Origin: FEB-7 sp963698265
Lineage (GTDB): Bacteria; Pseudomonadota; Gammaproteobacteria; Burkholderiales; Usitatibacteraceae
Length of the DNA stretch: 64,000 bases
Direction of reading: 5' to 3'
Assembly (NCBI GenBank): GCA_963698265.1
Contig: CAVOQC010000001.1
Span: forward strand, 372,001 to 436,000
A program made the translations under genes and the position numbers. Below, piece by piece: positions 45,684 through 55,870 of the stretch; the first letter of the stretch is position 1, and every line of letters begins with the position of its first letter. The notes under the pieces are model-generated. The model was not told the origin of the DNA. It saw only the letters and a list, made by a program, of their open reading frames with translations, and made no database searches.

Positions 45684-45712
45684 ATTATACCGTGCCCGGC
45701 CCCCCCTACCAA
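45684..45712 (-). promoter_or_regulatory. Promoter of ahcY–metF
   Basis: On the minus strand TTGGTA (45712–45707) and TATAAT (45689–45684) are separated by 17 bases. The predicted start, about 45677, lies 3 bases before the riboswitch P1 helix. The -35 element ends 9 bases from the start codon of the divergent GST gene. Confidence 0.8.
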
Positions 45713-45720
45713 GCGCCCCC

Positions 45721-46362
45721 ATGCCACCCGCCCCCGCCACCCCCCTGCTCCTGGGATGCCCGGGATGCGGCTCGGCCATCGTCGAATGCGCTTTCGCGCT
45801 GGCCGGGCTGCCGCTCGAGGTCGAGGACGCCGACTACTCCGCGGGCAGCCCGACGCGTGCGCGGCTTCTCGCGGTGAACCCGTTGGGCCAGGTTCCCGCC
45901 CTCGTCCTTCCGGATGGCCGCGTGCTCACCGAAAGCCTGGCGATCCTGCACTGCGTGAATGAGCTCGCCCCCGATGCCGGTCTCGTTCCCGGGCCCGGCG
46001 AGGCCGCGCGCGAAGCCTTCCACCGCTGGGTCGTGTTCCTCGTGGCGGCCGTGTATCCGACCTTCACCTACGGCGACGACCCGCGGAAGTGGGTCGCCGA
46101 CGAGCGGGGCGCCGGGCAGCTGCGCCTCAGCACCGACCGGCATCGCGAGCGGCTCTGGCACGAGATGGATGTCCACGCCATGGCCCCGTGGTTCCTGGGC
46201 GAGCGCCTGAGCGCGATCGACCTGTACCTGCTCGTCATGACGCGCTGGCGCCCGGGCCGGGCATGGTTCCGGACCAACGCGGCAAGACTCGACGCGATCG
46301 CGACTCGCGCGGGCACGCTGGTTCCGCTCGGACCGATCCTGAAGCGCCACTTCGGCGCTTGA
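45721..46362 (+). CDS. Glutathione S-transferase family protein
   Basis: 213 residues. LLGCPGCGSAIVECAFALAGL is the N-terminal thioredoxin-like strand-helix; NPLGQVPALVLPDGRVLTESLAILHCVNEL holds the cis-Pro and the SxA/E glutathione site. The C-terminal helical domain follows. It is distinct from the GST at 32 kb. It lies between ahcY and metK on the opposite strand. No substrate is evident. Confidence 0.88.
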   Translation: MPPAPATPLLLGCPGCGSAIVECAFALAGLPLEVEDADYSAGSPTRARLLAVNPLGQVPALVLPDGRVLTESLAILHCVNELAPDAGLVPGPGEAAREAFHRWVVFLVAAVYPTFTYGDDPRKWVADERGAGQLRLSTDRHRERLWHEMDVHAMAPWFLGERLSAIDLYLLVMTRWRPGRAWFRTNAARLDAIATRAGTLVPLGPILKRHFGA

Positions 46363-46417
46363 TCCGCACGGCGCGCGCTCGACGCGGCAGTGCGCCTTCC
46401 GGCAGGCGGGGGACGCT

Positions 46418-47617
46418 TCAGTCGGCCGCGGCCGCGACCCTCGTCGGCGCGCCCTTGAGCCCGGCGGCCTCCCGGAGCATCCCCGCCTTGTCCGTCGTCT
46501 CCCAGCTGAACTCGGGCTCCTCGCGGCCAAAATGGCCGTAGGCGGCGCTCTTCTCGTAGATCGGGCGCAGCAGGTCGAGCATCGTGACGATGCCCTTCGG
46601 GCGCAGGTCGAAGTGCTCCTCGACCAGCTTCGCGATCTTCGTGTCGGGAATGACGCCCGTGCCCTCGGTGTAGATGGTCACGTTGATGGGCTTGGCCACG
46701 CCGATGGCGTAGGAGATCTGGATCTGGCACTGGCGCGCAAGTCCCGCGGCCACCACGTTCTTCGCGACGTAGCGCGCCGCATAGGCCGCGGAGCGGTCGA
46801 CCTTGGAGGGATCCTTGCCGGAAAAGGCTCCCCCTCCGTGCGCGCACGCGCCGCCGTAGGTGTCGACGATGATCTTGCGGCCGGTGAGGCCGCAGTCGCC
46901 CTGGGGCCCGCCGATCACGAAGCGCCCGCTCGGGTTCACGAGGAAGCGCGTGTCCTTGAGCATCTCCTTGGGGAACACGGGCTTCACCACCAGTTCGACC
47001 ACCGCCTCCCGGATCTGCTCGTGGGAAACCTCGGGCGCATGCTGCGTCGAGAGCACCACCGTTTCCACCGAAACCGGCTTGCCGTTCTCGTAGCGCATCG
47101 TCACTTGGCTCTTTGCGTCCGGGCGCAACCAGGGCAGCCGTCCGTCCTTGCGCACGTGCGACTGGCGCTCCACCAGGCGGTGGGCGAAGTGGATGGGGGC
47201 CGGCATGAGCACGTGGGTCTCGTCGCACGCGTAGCCGAACATCATTCCCTGGTCGCCGGCGCCCTGGTTCAGGTACTCGTCGGAGGCGTGGTCGACGGCC
47301 GCGGCGATGTCGGGGCTCTGCTTGTCGTAGCAGACCATGACCGCGCATCCCCGGTAGTCGATGCCGAAATCGGTGTTGTCGTAGCCGATGCGCTTGATCG
47401 TCTCGCGGGCGACCTGGATGTAGTCCACGATCGCGTGCGTGGTGATCTCCCCGGCCATGACCACGAGCCCGGTGTTGCAGAGGGTCTCCGCCGCGACTCG
47501 CGAGCGGGGGTCCTGCGCTAGAATGGCGTCGAGCACGGCATCGGAGATCTGGTCGGCCACCTTGTCCGGGTGGCCTTCGGAGACCGATTCCGAAGTGAAA
47601 AGGTAGTTCGATTTCAT
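46418..47617 (-). CDS. metK: S-adenosylmethionine synthetase
   Basis: 399 residues. FTSESVSEGHPDKVADQISDAVLD, GAGDQGMMFGYACDE (the conserved methionine/ATP site) and GGGAFSGKDPSKVDRSAAYA are all present. It makes SAM from methionine and ATP. The start is the ATG at 47617; the open frame upstream is not conserved. No SAM riboswitch is evident in the 84-base gap to the divergent acyltransferase gene. Confidence 0.97.
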   Translation of the reverse strand: MKSNYLFTSESVSEGHPDKVADQISDAVLDAILAQDPRSRVAAETLCNTGLVVMAGEITTHAIVDYIQVARETIKRIGYDNTDFGIDYRGCAVMVCYDKQSPDIAAAVDHASDEYLNQGAGDQGMMFGYACDETHVLMPAPIHFAHRLVERQSHVRKDGRLPWLRPDAKSQVTMRYENGKPVSVETVVLSTQHAPEVSHEQIREAVVELVVKPVFPKEMLKDTRFLVNPSGRFVIGGPQGDCGLTGRKIIVDTYGGACAHGGGAFSGKDPSKVDRSAAYAARYVAKNVVAAGLARQCQIQISYAIGVAKPINVTIYTEGTGVIPDTKIAKLVEEHFDLRPKGIVTMLDLLRPIYEKSAAYGHFGREEPEFSWETTDKAGMLREAAGLKGAPTRVAAAAD

Positions 47618-47701
47618 CGGGTTCACCCCACAGTCGCTTAACGAACCGGGGATTTTAGCAAACTTCCCTATCCCCGCCAGCGATCGCCGGCGGCCGCGCC
47701 T

Positions 47702-48586
47702 TTGAGACTCCTCCTCCGGTTCCTCGCCTGGCTGGACCTTCCCGCGAACCACCGACTGGGTGCGTTCGCCGGCCGGCTCGTCTTCTTCCTGTCACCACGC
47801 TATCGCCTGCGCGTCCTCGAGAACCTGCGAACCGCGGGCATCGCGGCCGAAGGCCGCGCCCTTGCGCAACTCGCCCGGGAGAACGCCGCGGAAATCGGCA
47901 AGGGCGCCTCGGAGCTGGCGTGGGCCCTGTACCGCCCGGTCGAGGAGGTCGCGGGACTGGTAGGCGAGCTGGACGGCTGGGAGATGGTCGAGCGCCTGCG
48001 CGCCCAGGGGCGCGCGATCCTTTTCGTCACGCCGCACCTCGGCGGATACGACATCGCCGGGCGTTACCTGTGGTCGCGACTGCCGATCCTGGCGATGTAC
48101 CGGCCGCACAAGGTCGGCTGGCTCGACGACATCATTCGCGAGGGCCGCAACCGCGGCGCCGCTCCCGATGGCTCCAATGTCGCGCCGGCCACGCTCGCCG
48201 GCGTGCGCATGCTGCTGCGCCACCTGCGCAGGGCCGGCTGCACGGTGATCCTTCCGGACCAGGTGCCCGGAGAGGGCGAGGGCGAGTGGGTCGACTTCTT
48301 CGGGCGGCCCGCCTACACGATGACGCTCACGGGCCGGCTGCAGGAAGCCTCGCAGGCGGCCATCGTGTTCTGCTTCGCCGAGCGTCTCGCAGGGGGCCGG
48401 GGCTTCCGGCTGCACGTACGCGCGCGCGAAGAGCCGCTTCCGCCCGACCGGGCGGCCGCGGCCCTCGCGGTGAACCGCGGCGTCGAGGACCTCATCCGCA
48501 TGGCGCCGGCGCAGTACCTCTGGGGCTACAACCGCTACAAGCGGCCGGCCGGCGCGCCGCCCGCCCCGGGGGCGTTGCGGTGGTGA
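47702..48586 (+). CDS. LpxL/HtrB-family lipid A acyltransferase (first copy)
   Basis: 294 residues from a TTG start. LFVTPHLGGYDIAGRYL has the H-x4-D/E-like acyltransferase motif (HLGGYD), and ILPDQVPGEGEGEWVDFFGRPAYT is the second family block; an N-terminal hydrophobic region anchors it in the inner membrane. It would add a secondary acyl chain to lipid A or a related lipid. Its stop overlaps the next acyltransferase start (GTGA). Confidence 0.88.
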   Translation: MRLLLRFLAWLDLPANHRLGAFAGRLVFFLSPRYRLRVLENLRTAGIAAEGRALAQLARENAAEIGKGASELAWALYRPVEEVAGLVGELDGWEMVERLRAQGRAILFVTPHLGGYDIAGRYLWSRLPILAMYRPHKVGWLDDIIREGRNRGAAPDGSNVAPATLAGVRMLLRHLRRAGCTVILPDQVPGEGEGEWVDFFGRPAYTMTLTGRLQEASQAAIVFCFAERLAGGRGFRLHVRAREEPLPPDRAAAALAVNRGVEDLIRMAPAQYLWGYNRYKRPAGAPPAPGALRW

Positions 48587-49467
48587 TCCTGCGCCGGCTC
48601 GGCTCGTGGCTCGCGCTGGGGCTGCTCTGGCTCCTGCACTGGCTCCCCACGCCGGCGCTGGGCGCGATCGGCCGCGCCCTGGGGCGGCTGCTCTACCGGT
48701 TCGGGCGCGGGCGCGTCACGGACACGAATCTCGCGCTGTGCTTTCCGGAGATGCCCGAGGTCGAACGCAAGGCGCTCGCGCGCCGCCACTTCGAGCTGCT
48801 CGGCCGCAACGCGATCGAGATGAGCGTGATGTGGTTCGGAGCCGACGAGCGCGTGCTGGGCCTCGTCTCCATCCGCGGCCGCGAGCACCTCGACCGCCTG
48901 CGCGGCAAGCCCGTGATCCTGCTGGTGCCGCACTTCATCGGCCTCAACATGGGCGGGGCGCGGATCGCGAACGACCTGCCGGGATCCGCGAGCATCTACA
49001 GCCGCCAGAAGAACCCGGTTCTCGACCGGCTGTTCCTGCACGGCCGCAAGCGCTTCGGCGACCCGATCCTGCTTTCCCGGCAGGACGGCATGCGCACCAT
49101 CGTGAAGACCTTGCGCGAGGGGCGCCTGCTCTACTTCCTTCCCGACATGGATTTCGGGCCGCGCGACGCGCTCTTCGTGCCGTTCTTCGGCGTGCCGGCC
49201 GCCACGGTCACCGCCCTTCCGCGCCTGGCGCGCCTCGGTCGCGCGACCGTGGTGCCCGCCGTGGCCCGCCAGCTCGAGCACGGCTACGAGATGGTCGTCT
49301 ATCCCCCCTGGGAGAACTATCCCAGCGGCGACCTCGAGGCCGACGTGCGGCGCATGAACGCCTTCATCGAGGACCGCGTCCGCGAGATCCCGGAACAGTA
49401 CTTCTGGGCGCACAAGCGCTTCAAGACGCGCCCTCCCGGCGAGCCGTCGCCCTACTTTCGCCGCTAG
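48583..49467 (+). CDS. LpxL/HtrB-family lipid A acyltransferase (second copy)
   Basis: 294 residues from a GTG that overlaps the previous stop. An N-terminal membrane helix (about 8–28) precedes LLVPHFIGLNMGGARIA, where the second residue set differs from the classic HxxxxE, and YFLPDMDFGPRDALFVPFFGVPAAT. Two tandem copies suggest successive secondary acylations by enzymes of different specificity. Convergent with the UDP-xylose-synthase-like gene. Confidence 0.88.
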   Translation: MILRRLGSWLALGLLWLLHWLPTPALGAIGRALGRLLYRFGRGRVTDTNLALCFPEMPEVERKALARRHFELLGRNAIEMSVMWFGADERVLGLVSIRGREHLDRLRGKPVILLVPHFIGLNMGGARIANDLPGSASIYSRQKNPVLDRLFLHGRKRFGDPILLSRQDGMRTIVKTLREGRLLYFLPDMDFGPRDALFVPFFGVPAATVTALPRLARLGRATVVPAVARQLEHGYEMVVYPPWENYPSGDLEADVRRMNAFIEDRVREIPEQYFWAHKRFKTRPPGEPSPYFRR

Positions 49468-49483
49468 TCCGCGGCGCGATGCG

Positions 49484-50427
<944 letters not shown>

Positions 50428-50431
<4 letters not shown>

Positions 50432-51654
50432 GCCGGCTCCTCCGGTCTCTGGTAGGGATGTTCGCCGGCGAGGAAATCGACCAGCGCCCCGCCGTGCTCG
50501 ATCAGGATGCGCGAAGCGTCGATGCCCTCGCGGCGGATCTCGCGGACGATGTCGGCCGCGCGCCACTGCGGCGGGACGATCAACGTGCGCGCGGGATGGT
50601 CCTTGAGCCAGTCGCGGAAGCGGATCTCCTGGCCCGTGCCCGGCACGAAGGTCCCGACCTTCGACCGGTCGGAATCGACGACCACCGGAAAGCGCGCCGC
50701 GTCGCAACCGTAGCGGTTCATGAACGCCGCCGACTTCCCTGTCCCGCCCCAGATCGCCACGCCGCCGGGGTCTCCGGCCAGTGACTCGAGCTGTTGCGCG
50801 ATCTCCGATCGCGATTCCTGCGCCGACGCCCGGTATCGGCCCGCGGCGCGCGCGGCTTCGCCGTGCCCGGCGGGCGCGCGCAGGGAAACGAAAGCCGTCA
50901 CCACCTCTCGGTCGTAGGCGTGCGCGAGCGAGTCTATCCGCGCTCCGCTCGCCTCGAGCATCGCGGTGAACGAGCGCGTGGTGAACTGCGAGCTGTGCTC
51001 GTAGTAGAGGTCCGCCGTGCGGCCAGTCTCCTGGAGCCGGTCGACGCAGGGCACCTCGAAGTAGGCGGGGACGTCGCGCCCGGCCGCGGCGGCGGCGAAG
51101 GCGATCGATTGCAGGAACGAGAGCGGGCTTTCGAGGTGCTCGAGCACGTGCCGCGCGACGACGATATCGGGCGCGAGGGCGGCCACGTGGGCCGGAGGGT
51201 CGAAGAGCTCCGCGCGCAGCTCGATGCCTTCGTGACCCCCGGTGGCGCCGTGCGGGTCGAAACCGACGTAGCGCCCCCGGGGGCGCAGCCCCGCAAGCGC
51301 GGCGAGCAGGCTCGCATCTCCGTGCCCGACCTCGACCACCACCGGGCTTGCCGGAACGCGCGCGAGGATGCGCTCCAGGAGACCGCGCATGAACGCGGAC
51401 CAGGCGGCGCCGCTGTTGAACATGCGGTTGGGCTTGCTCGAATAGGGCACGTGGGCGTAGTCGAACGCCGCGTTGTGGATGTGCGTGCAGTTCACGCACT
51501 GCACGAAGTCCAGCGGCAGGCGCGGCATCGCGCGGGCTTCTTCCGCGTTTCCGGGCCAGGCGATCGTCGCGAGCGGCTGCGCGCCGCCGTCGAAGAAATC
51601 CACCGCCACGTGGTGCCCGCAGGCCGGGCAGGCCTTCGTGCGCGCCCCGCTCAT
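50428..51654 (-). CDS. Sugar C-methyltransferase-like SAM enzyme
   Basis: 408 residues in three parts: an N-terminal zinc-binding part (CPACGHH near 9, CVNCTH near 53), a SAM domain (VVVEVGHGDASLLAAL near 108) and a C-terminal domain resembling nucleotide-sugar C-methyltransferases (VAIWGGTGKSAAFMNRYG). The canonical E/DxGxGxG is slightly altered. It probably methylates a sugar nucleotide, perhaps a product of the neighbouring epimerase. ATGA overlaps join it to both neighbours. Confidence 0.85.
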
Positions 51655-54185
51655 CGCGCCCCCTCGCGCACGAGCGCCTCGTCGAAGGCGCGCTCGAGGA
51701 ACGCCTCCAGCTCCCCCACGGCGAGTTGGTCGTCGAACAGGGCGCCCGAGCGCTCGCGGATCCGGCCGCGCATCGCCTCCCGGAACGCGGCATCGTTCGC
51801 CAGGCGGACGGCAAGTGCCACATATTCCTGCGTCGTCGCGGCCACCAGATCCTCGAAGCCCATCTGCCGGTAGCAGGCGAGCGTAACGCGCCCGCGCATG
51901 AACGGTCCCGGCAGGGTCACCACGGGCACGCCCAGGCCCAGCGCCTCGTAGGTCGAGTTCCCGCCGCCGAAGTGCACCGGGTCGAGGACCGCGTCGGCGC
52001 TCGCGAGCAGGTCGAGGAACGCGGCTTCCGGCATGAAGGGCAGGAATCGCACCCGGTCGACGTTCGCCGGGAAGGCGCGCCGCAGCCGCGCGAGCAGCGC
52101 CTCGTTCCAGCCCGCCTTCGCGCTCGAGACCAGCCCCAGGTAGCCCGCCGGGTCGGCCTCGAGAAGCGCTCCCAGCGTGGCATCGAAGGCGGGGTGGAAC
52201 TTGAACAAGCTCTGCGGGCAGGCGTAGAGCTTCGCGCCCGGGGGCAACCCGAGCCGCGCGCGCGCGCCGAGTGGCGGTGCCGGCCGCGGTCTTGCGTAGC
52301 AGGCGGGCAGGCGAGAGAGCCGCGCGAGCCGCTCGCCGTAGTGCGCCTCCGCCCCAGGCGGCTCCAGGGTTTCGCAGGACACGAAGTGGTCTATCGAAGC
52401 GAGCCCCGTGGTGTCGGGATGGCCCCAGCTCGTGACCTGAACGGGCGCGAGGCGCGCGAAGGCGAGGAAGTAGGAGAAGGGATGCATGCCGACGTCGGGA
52501 TAGAACAGGATATCCGGTTTCGCCTCCGCGACGGCGCGCCTCGCCCCGTCGAGGCGGGGTGGCAAGGCGATCACGCCATCGGCGGAAGCGTCGATCGCAG
52601 CGCGCACGGGATCCTCGCGCTGCATCGCATGCATCACGATCACCTCGAAACGACTGCGATCGAGCCGGGCGACGAAGCCCCGGAAGAGCTTGCCGATGGT
52701 GTGGTCGTGCAGGAACGCGGAGAGGAACGCCACGCGCAGGCGCCTTCCCGCGCGAGGCCGCGGCCTCGCATGCGGCGCCTGCCAGGCGAGCGCCGGGTGC
52801 AGGGCGAGGAACATTTCCGCGATGGCGCGCTGCGGCTCACGATCGGGCAGGCCGTGATAGGCGAGGTAGAAGCCCGTCACGCCTATGCTCCGCGCGGGAT
52901 CGCCCAGCGCCTGGCCGCTCGCGGCGAGCTGCGCGACGCGGTGCATGAGGTCGTCGCGGACTCTCCCGATCGCCTCGGTCGAGTGCGCCACGATGGGAAA
53001 CGCCAGGGCCCGCAGCACCTGCCACCGGGCATCGCCCGGGGCCATCCGGATGGCCTCGTCGAAGCGGTCGAGCGCCTCCTCATGGCGCCCGTCCTCGGCG
53101 AGAAGGTTCGCCGCCATGCCCTGCACGGCGGCATCGCCCGGAGCAAGCCGGGCAGCCTCGCGCGCAAGCGCCAGGGCCTCCCCGTGGCGCTTCAGCAGCG
53201 TGAGCGAGCTGCACAGGTTCACCATCGCCGGCACCTTGCCGGGCTCGCGCCGCAACACCTCGCGGAGCAGGACTTCGGCCTCGCCCGCGCGCGAGAGTTC
53301 ATTGAGGGCAGCGGCTCGGGTGATCGCGGCCTCGGCGAACGCGGGCGAAAGGGCGAGCGCGCGTCGTTCAGTGTCCTCGCAGGCCGCGAACTGCCCCCGT
53401 TCGAGCAAGGCGCAGGCGAGGTTGTGCCAAGCCGGCGCGAGCGAGGGATTGATCTGCGTCGCGCGCCGAAAGGCGGCCTCCGCATCGGGAACCCGGCCAA
53501 GCGCGAGGAGCGCCGTGCCACGGTTGTTGTGCGCGCCCGCGTCATCCGGTTGCTTCGCGATGACCGCTTCGAAACACTCGACGGCCTGCGCATGGCTCCC
53601 CAACCGGAAATGCGTGTCTCCCAGAACGGAAAGCACCCCAGGGTGCCCGGGCGCCACGCGAAGGGCGCCGGCGAAACGCTCCCGCGCCGCCCCAACCTGC
53701 CCCAGGCCGAGCGCCGCATGGCCACCCACCATCCACATCGGCAGGAACAGCGGCAGGTTCGCGAGGACCTCCTCGCACAGGCGGAAGGCATCCTCGAACC
53801 TCCTCGCCGCGAGAAGCGCCATTCCCAGGTTTCCCGCCGCGTCGGCGTAGCCTGCATCGGCGTCCAGCGCCGCGCGATAGGCGCGGATCGCCTCGTCCGA
53901 TTTGCCGAGCGCCTGGCAGGCGGCACCGCGCGTGTTGAGCGCGAACGCATCCCTCGGCGCCTCGTCCAGCAGGCCGTCAACGAGCGCCAGCGCCTCATCG
54001 GCCCGGCCTCGCCGGAGTGCCACGAGCGCAAGCAGGTGGCGCACGTCGGGATTGCCCGGCAGTCGCACGAGGAGGACGCGCGCAGCGCGCTCTGCCTCGT
54101 CGATCAGGCCGGCATCGAAACGGGAGATCGCGTCCTTCAGGAACGCGGCGTCATCCGGGGAGAGCGGGGATGAAATGGCGGACAT
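51651..54185 (-). CDS. TPR–glycosyltransferase 41 (OGT/SPINDLY-type) protein
   Basis: 844 residues. About ten tetratricopeptide repeats (20–420, e.g. AYADAAGNLGMALLAARRFEDAF-like units) precede a C-terminal GT41 catalytic region (about 470–830). VAFLSAFLHDHTIGKLF, QVTSWGHPDTTGLASIDHFVS, the KFHPAFDATLGALLE block and DPVHFGGGNSTYEALGLGVP (split-sugar-binding region) match OGT/SPINDLY. It should glycosylate proteins or a surface carrier. ATGA overlap with the methyltransferase gene. An 8-bp tandem repeat begins 12 bases upstream of the ATG. Confidence 0.9.
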   Translation of the reverse strand: MSAISSPLSPDDAAFLKDAISRFDAGLIDEAERAARVLLVRLPGNPDVRHLLALVALRRGRADEALALVDGLLDEAPRDAFALNTRGAACQALGKSDEAIRAYRAALDADAGYADAAGNLGMALLAARRFEDAFRLCEEVLANLPLFLPMWMVGGHAALGLGQVGAARERFAGALRVAPGHPGVLSVLGDTHFRLGSHAQAVECFEAVIAKQPDDAGAHNNRGTALLALGRVPDAEAAFRRATQINPSLAPAWHNLACALLERGQFAACEDTERRALALSPAFAEAAITRAAALNELSRAGEAEVLLREVLRREPGKVPAMVNLCSSLTLLKRHGEALALAREAARLAPGDAAVQGMAANLLAEDGRHEEALDRFDEAIRMAPGDARWQVLRALAFPIVAHSTEAIGRVRDDLMHRVAQLAASGQALGDPARSIGVTGFYLAYHGLPDREPQRAIAEMFLALHPALAWQAPHARPRPRAGRRLRVAFLSAFLHDHTIGKLFRGFVARLDRSRFEVIVMHAMQREDPVRAAIDASADGVIALPPRLDGARRAVAEAKPDILFYPDVGMHPFSYFLAFARLAPVQVTSWGHPDTTGLASIDHFVSCETLEPPGAEAHYGERLARLSRLPACYARPRPAPPLGARARLGLPPGAKLYACPQSLFKFHPAFDATLGALLEADPAGYLGLVSSAKAGWNEALLARLRRAFPANVDRVRFLPFMPEAAFLDLLASADAVLDPVHFGGGNSTYEALGLGVPVVTLPGPFMRGRVTLACYRQMGFEDLVAATTQEYVALAVRLANDAAFREAMRGRIRERSGALFDDQLAVGELEAFLERAFDEALVREGAR

Positions 54186-54196
54186 CGGGCGGTCGC

Positions 54197-54228
54197 GTGA
54201 GCGGGTGAGCGGGTGAGCGGGTGAGCGG
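54197..54228. repeat. Four perfect copies of an 8-bp tandem repeat upstream of the GT41 gene
   Basis: GTGAGCGG is repeated four times without change, 12–43 bases upstream of the GT41 start codon on the divergent side. No ribosome site is visible between the repeat and the ATG. Copy-number change would alter spacing of promoter or leader elements of the glycan operon. Confidence 0.85.
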
Positions 54229-54302
54229 CAATGGTAGTCCACGCACACGGCGATTCCCAAGGCCAGGAGACTTCCCGTTCCGGACGCCACCGGAGCCGAT
54301 GC

Positions 54303-54308
54303 TAGAAT
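54303..54308 (+). promoter_or_regulatory. -10 hexamer directly upstream of dapF
   Basis: TAGAAT ends 6 bases before the GTG start of dapF, with no ribosome-binding sequence between. The predicted transcription start coincides with the start codon. Confidence 0.5.
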
Positions 54309-54314
54309 CGCGCC

Positions 54315-55196
54315 GTGCGACTGCGCTTCACCAAGATGCACGGCCAGGGCAACGATTTCGTCGTGATGGACGGGGTGCGCCAGGCCATCGTCCTCACGGC
54401 CGCGCAGGTCCGCGCGATCGCCGCGCGCCACTTCGGCGTGGGCTGCGACCAGTTGCTGCTGGTAGAGCGCGCCCGCGACCCCGCCAACGACTTCCGCTAC
54501 CGCATCTGGAACGCCGACGGCGGCGAGGTCGAGCAATGCGGCAACGGAGCGCGCTGCTTCGCCCGGTTCGTTCGCGAAGAGGGGCTCACGGGCAAGGACG
54601 AGCTGCGCGTGGAGACCGCCCGCGGCGTCATCCGTCCGCGCATCGAGGCCGGCGGGCGGGTGTGCGTCGACATGGGTCCGCCGCGGTTCGAACCCGCCGA
54701 GGTGCCGTTCATTGCGCCGGACAAGGGCCCGGTACACGCCCTTTCGGTCGGCGGCGCGACGATCGAGGTGAGCGTGCTTTCCATGGGCAACCCGCACGCC
54801 GTCCAGGTGGTGACGGACGCCGATGGCGCACCGGTCGCCGCCCAGGGCCCGCTCATCGAGCACCACCCCGCATTTCCCGAGCGCGTGAACGCAGGCTTCC
54901 TCCAGGTGCTCGCGCGCGACCACGTGCGGCTGAGGGTCTGGGAGCGCGGCGCGGGCGAAACCCTCTCCTGCGGCACCGGCGCGTGCGCAGCCGTGGTCGC
55001 GGGCATACGCCGCGGACTCCTCGACGGCGAGGTTCGCGTGAGCACTCGCGGCGGCGAGCTCACGATTCGCTGGGCGGGGACGGCTTCCGACATGACGCCC
55101 CCCTTCGCTCCCGTTATGATGACGGGCGATGCCGTGCGCGTCTTCGAGGGCGAGATCGACCTCCCGACGCCCGGCACCCAGGAGAGCCTGCCTTGA
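54315..55196 (+). CDS. dapF: Diaminopimelate epimerase
   Basis: 293 residues. The two catalytic cysteines lie in QCGNGARC (Cys 75) and LSCGTGAC (Cys 219), in duplicated half-barrels; HGQGNDF is the N-terminal signature. It converts LL- to meso-diaminopimelate for lysine and peptidoglycan. Start is a GTG 6 bases after TAGAAT. The stop overlaps the DUF484 ATG (TGATG). Confidence 0.97.
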   Translation: MRLRFTKMHGQGNDFVVMDGVRQAIVLTAAQVRAIAARHFGVGCDQLLLVERARDPANDFRYRIWNADGGEVEQCGNGARCFARFVREEGLTGKDELRVETARGVIRPRIEAGGRVCVDMGPPRFEPAEVPFIAPDKGPVHALSVGGATIEVSVLSMGNPHAVQVVTDADGAPVAAQGPLIEHHPAFPERVNAGFLQVLARDHVRLRVWERGAGETLSCGTGACAAVVAGIRRGLLDGEVRVSTRGGELTIRWAGTASDMTPPFAPVMMTGDAVRVFEGEIDLPTPGTQESLP

Positions 55197-55870
55197 TGAC
55201 CCCGGAACAAGTCGCCGATTTCCTCCGCCAGAACCCCGGCTTCTTCGAGCAGAACGTCGACCTGCTGGTGAACCTGCAGATCCCGCACCCGCACGGAGGG
55301 CGCGCGGTGTCGATCGGCGAGCGCCAGCTCGTCGCGGTGCGCGAGAAGACGCGGCTGCTCGAGGAGAAGCTTCGCGAGCTCATCGGCTACGGAGAGGAAA
55401 ACGACGCGGTCTCCGCCAAGGTCCACCGCCTGGCCTGCCGCCTGCTGGAGGCCGCGGGACTCGATTCGGCGCTCGATACCGCTTACCTGGACCTGCTCGA
55501 CCACTTCGCCGTGCCTCACGTGGCCGTGCGGCTGTGGAACGTGGCGGAGCGCAACCCCGAGACCCGGGAGTTCGGCGAGGTCGCCGTCGAGATGCGCGAG
55601 TTCGTGGCTCAGATGAGCGCGCCCTACTGCGGAAACCACGCCGTCTACGAGAGCCAGGGCTGGTTCGGCGAGGCCGCGCCGCACCTGAAGTCCTTCGCCC
55701 TCGTCGCGCTGCGCCGGGGCGAGCTGTGCATCGGCGTGCTCGCACTCGCCTCCGAGGACGCCCGGCGCTTCTACCCGGAAATGGGCACCCTCTACCTCGC
55801 GCGCATCGGCGAGCTCCTCGCCAGCGCGCTCTCGCGCCACGTCACCCCCGTCAGTGAAGCCACCGGCTAG
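55196..55870 (+). CDS. DUF484 family GAF-like protein
   Basis: 224 residues. The opening MTPEQVADFLRQNPGFFEQN and IPHPHGGRAVSIGERQL are characteristic of DUF484. A coiled-coil (about 45–75) leads to a GAF-like domain. It is conserved between dapF and xerC in many proteobacteria; function is unknown but the linkage suggests cell-division or recombination roles. The 3' end overlaps xerC by 17 bases. Confidence 0.93.
   Translation: MTPEQVADFLRQNPGFFEQNVDLLVNLQIPHPHGGRAVSIGERQLVAVREKTRLLEEKLRELIGYGEENDAVSAKVHRLACRLLEAAGLDSALDTAYLDLLDHFAVPHVAVRLWNVAERNPETREFGEVAVEMREFVAQMSAPYCGNHAVYESQGWFGEAAPHLKSFALVALRRGELCIGVLALASEDARRFYPEMGTLYLARIGELLASALSRHVTPVSEATG

Noticed and set aside
47618..47701. A SAM riboswitch ahead of metK
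   Set aside because: The 84-base gap contains only a weak GGTTC/GAACC pairing near the start codon and none of the conserved cores of the SAM riboswitch classes I know.
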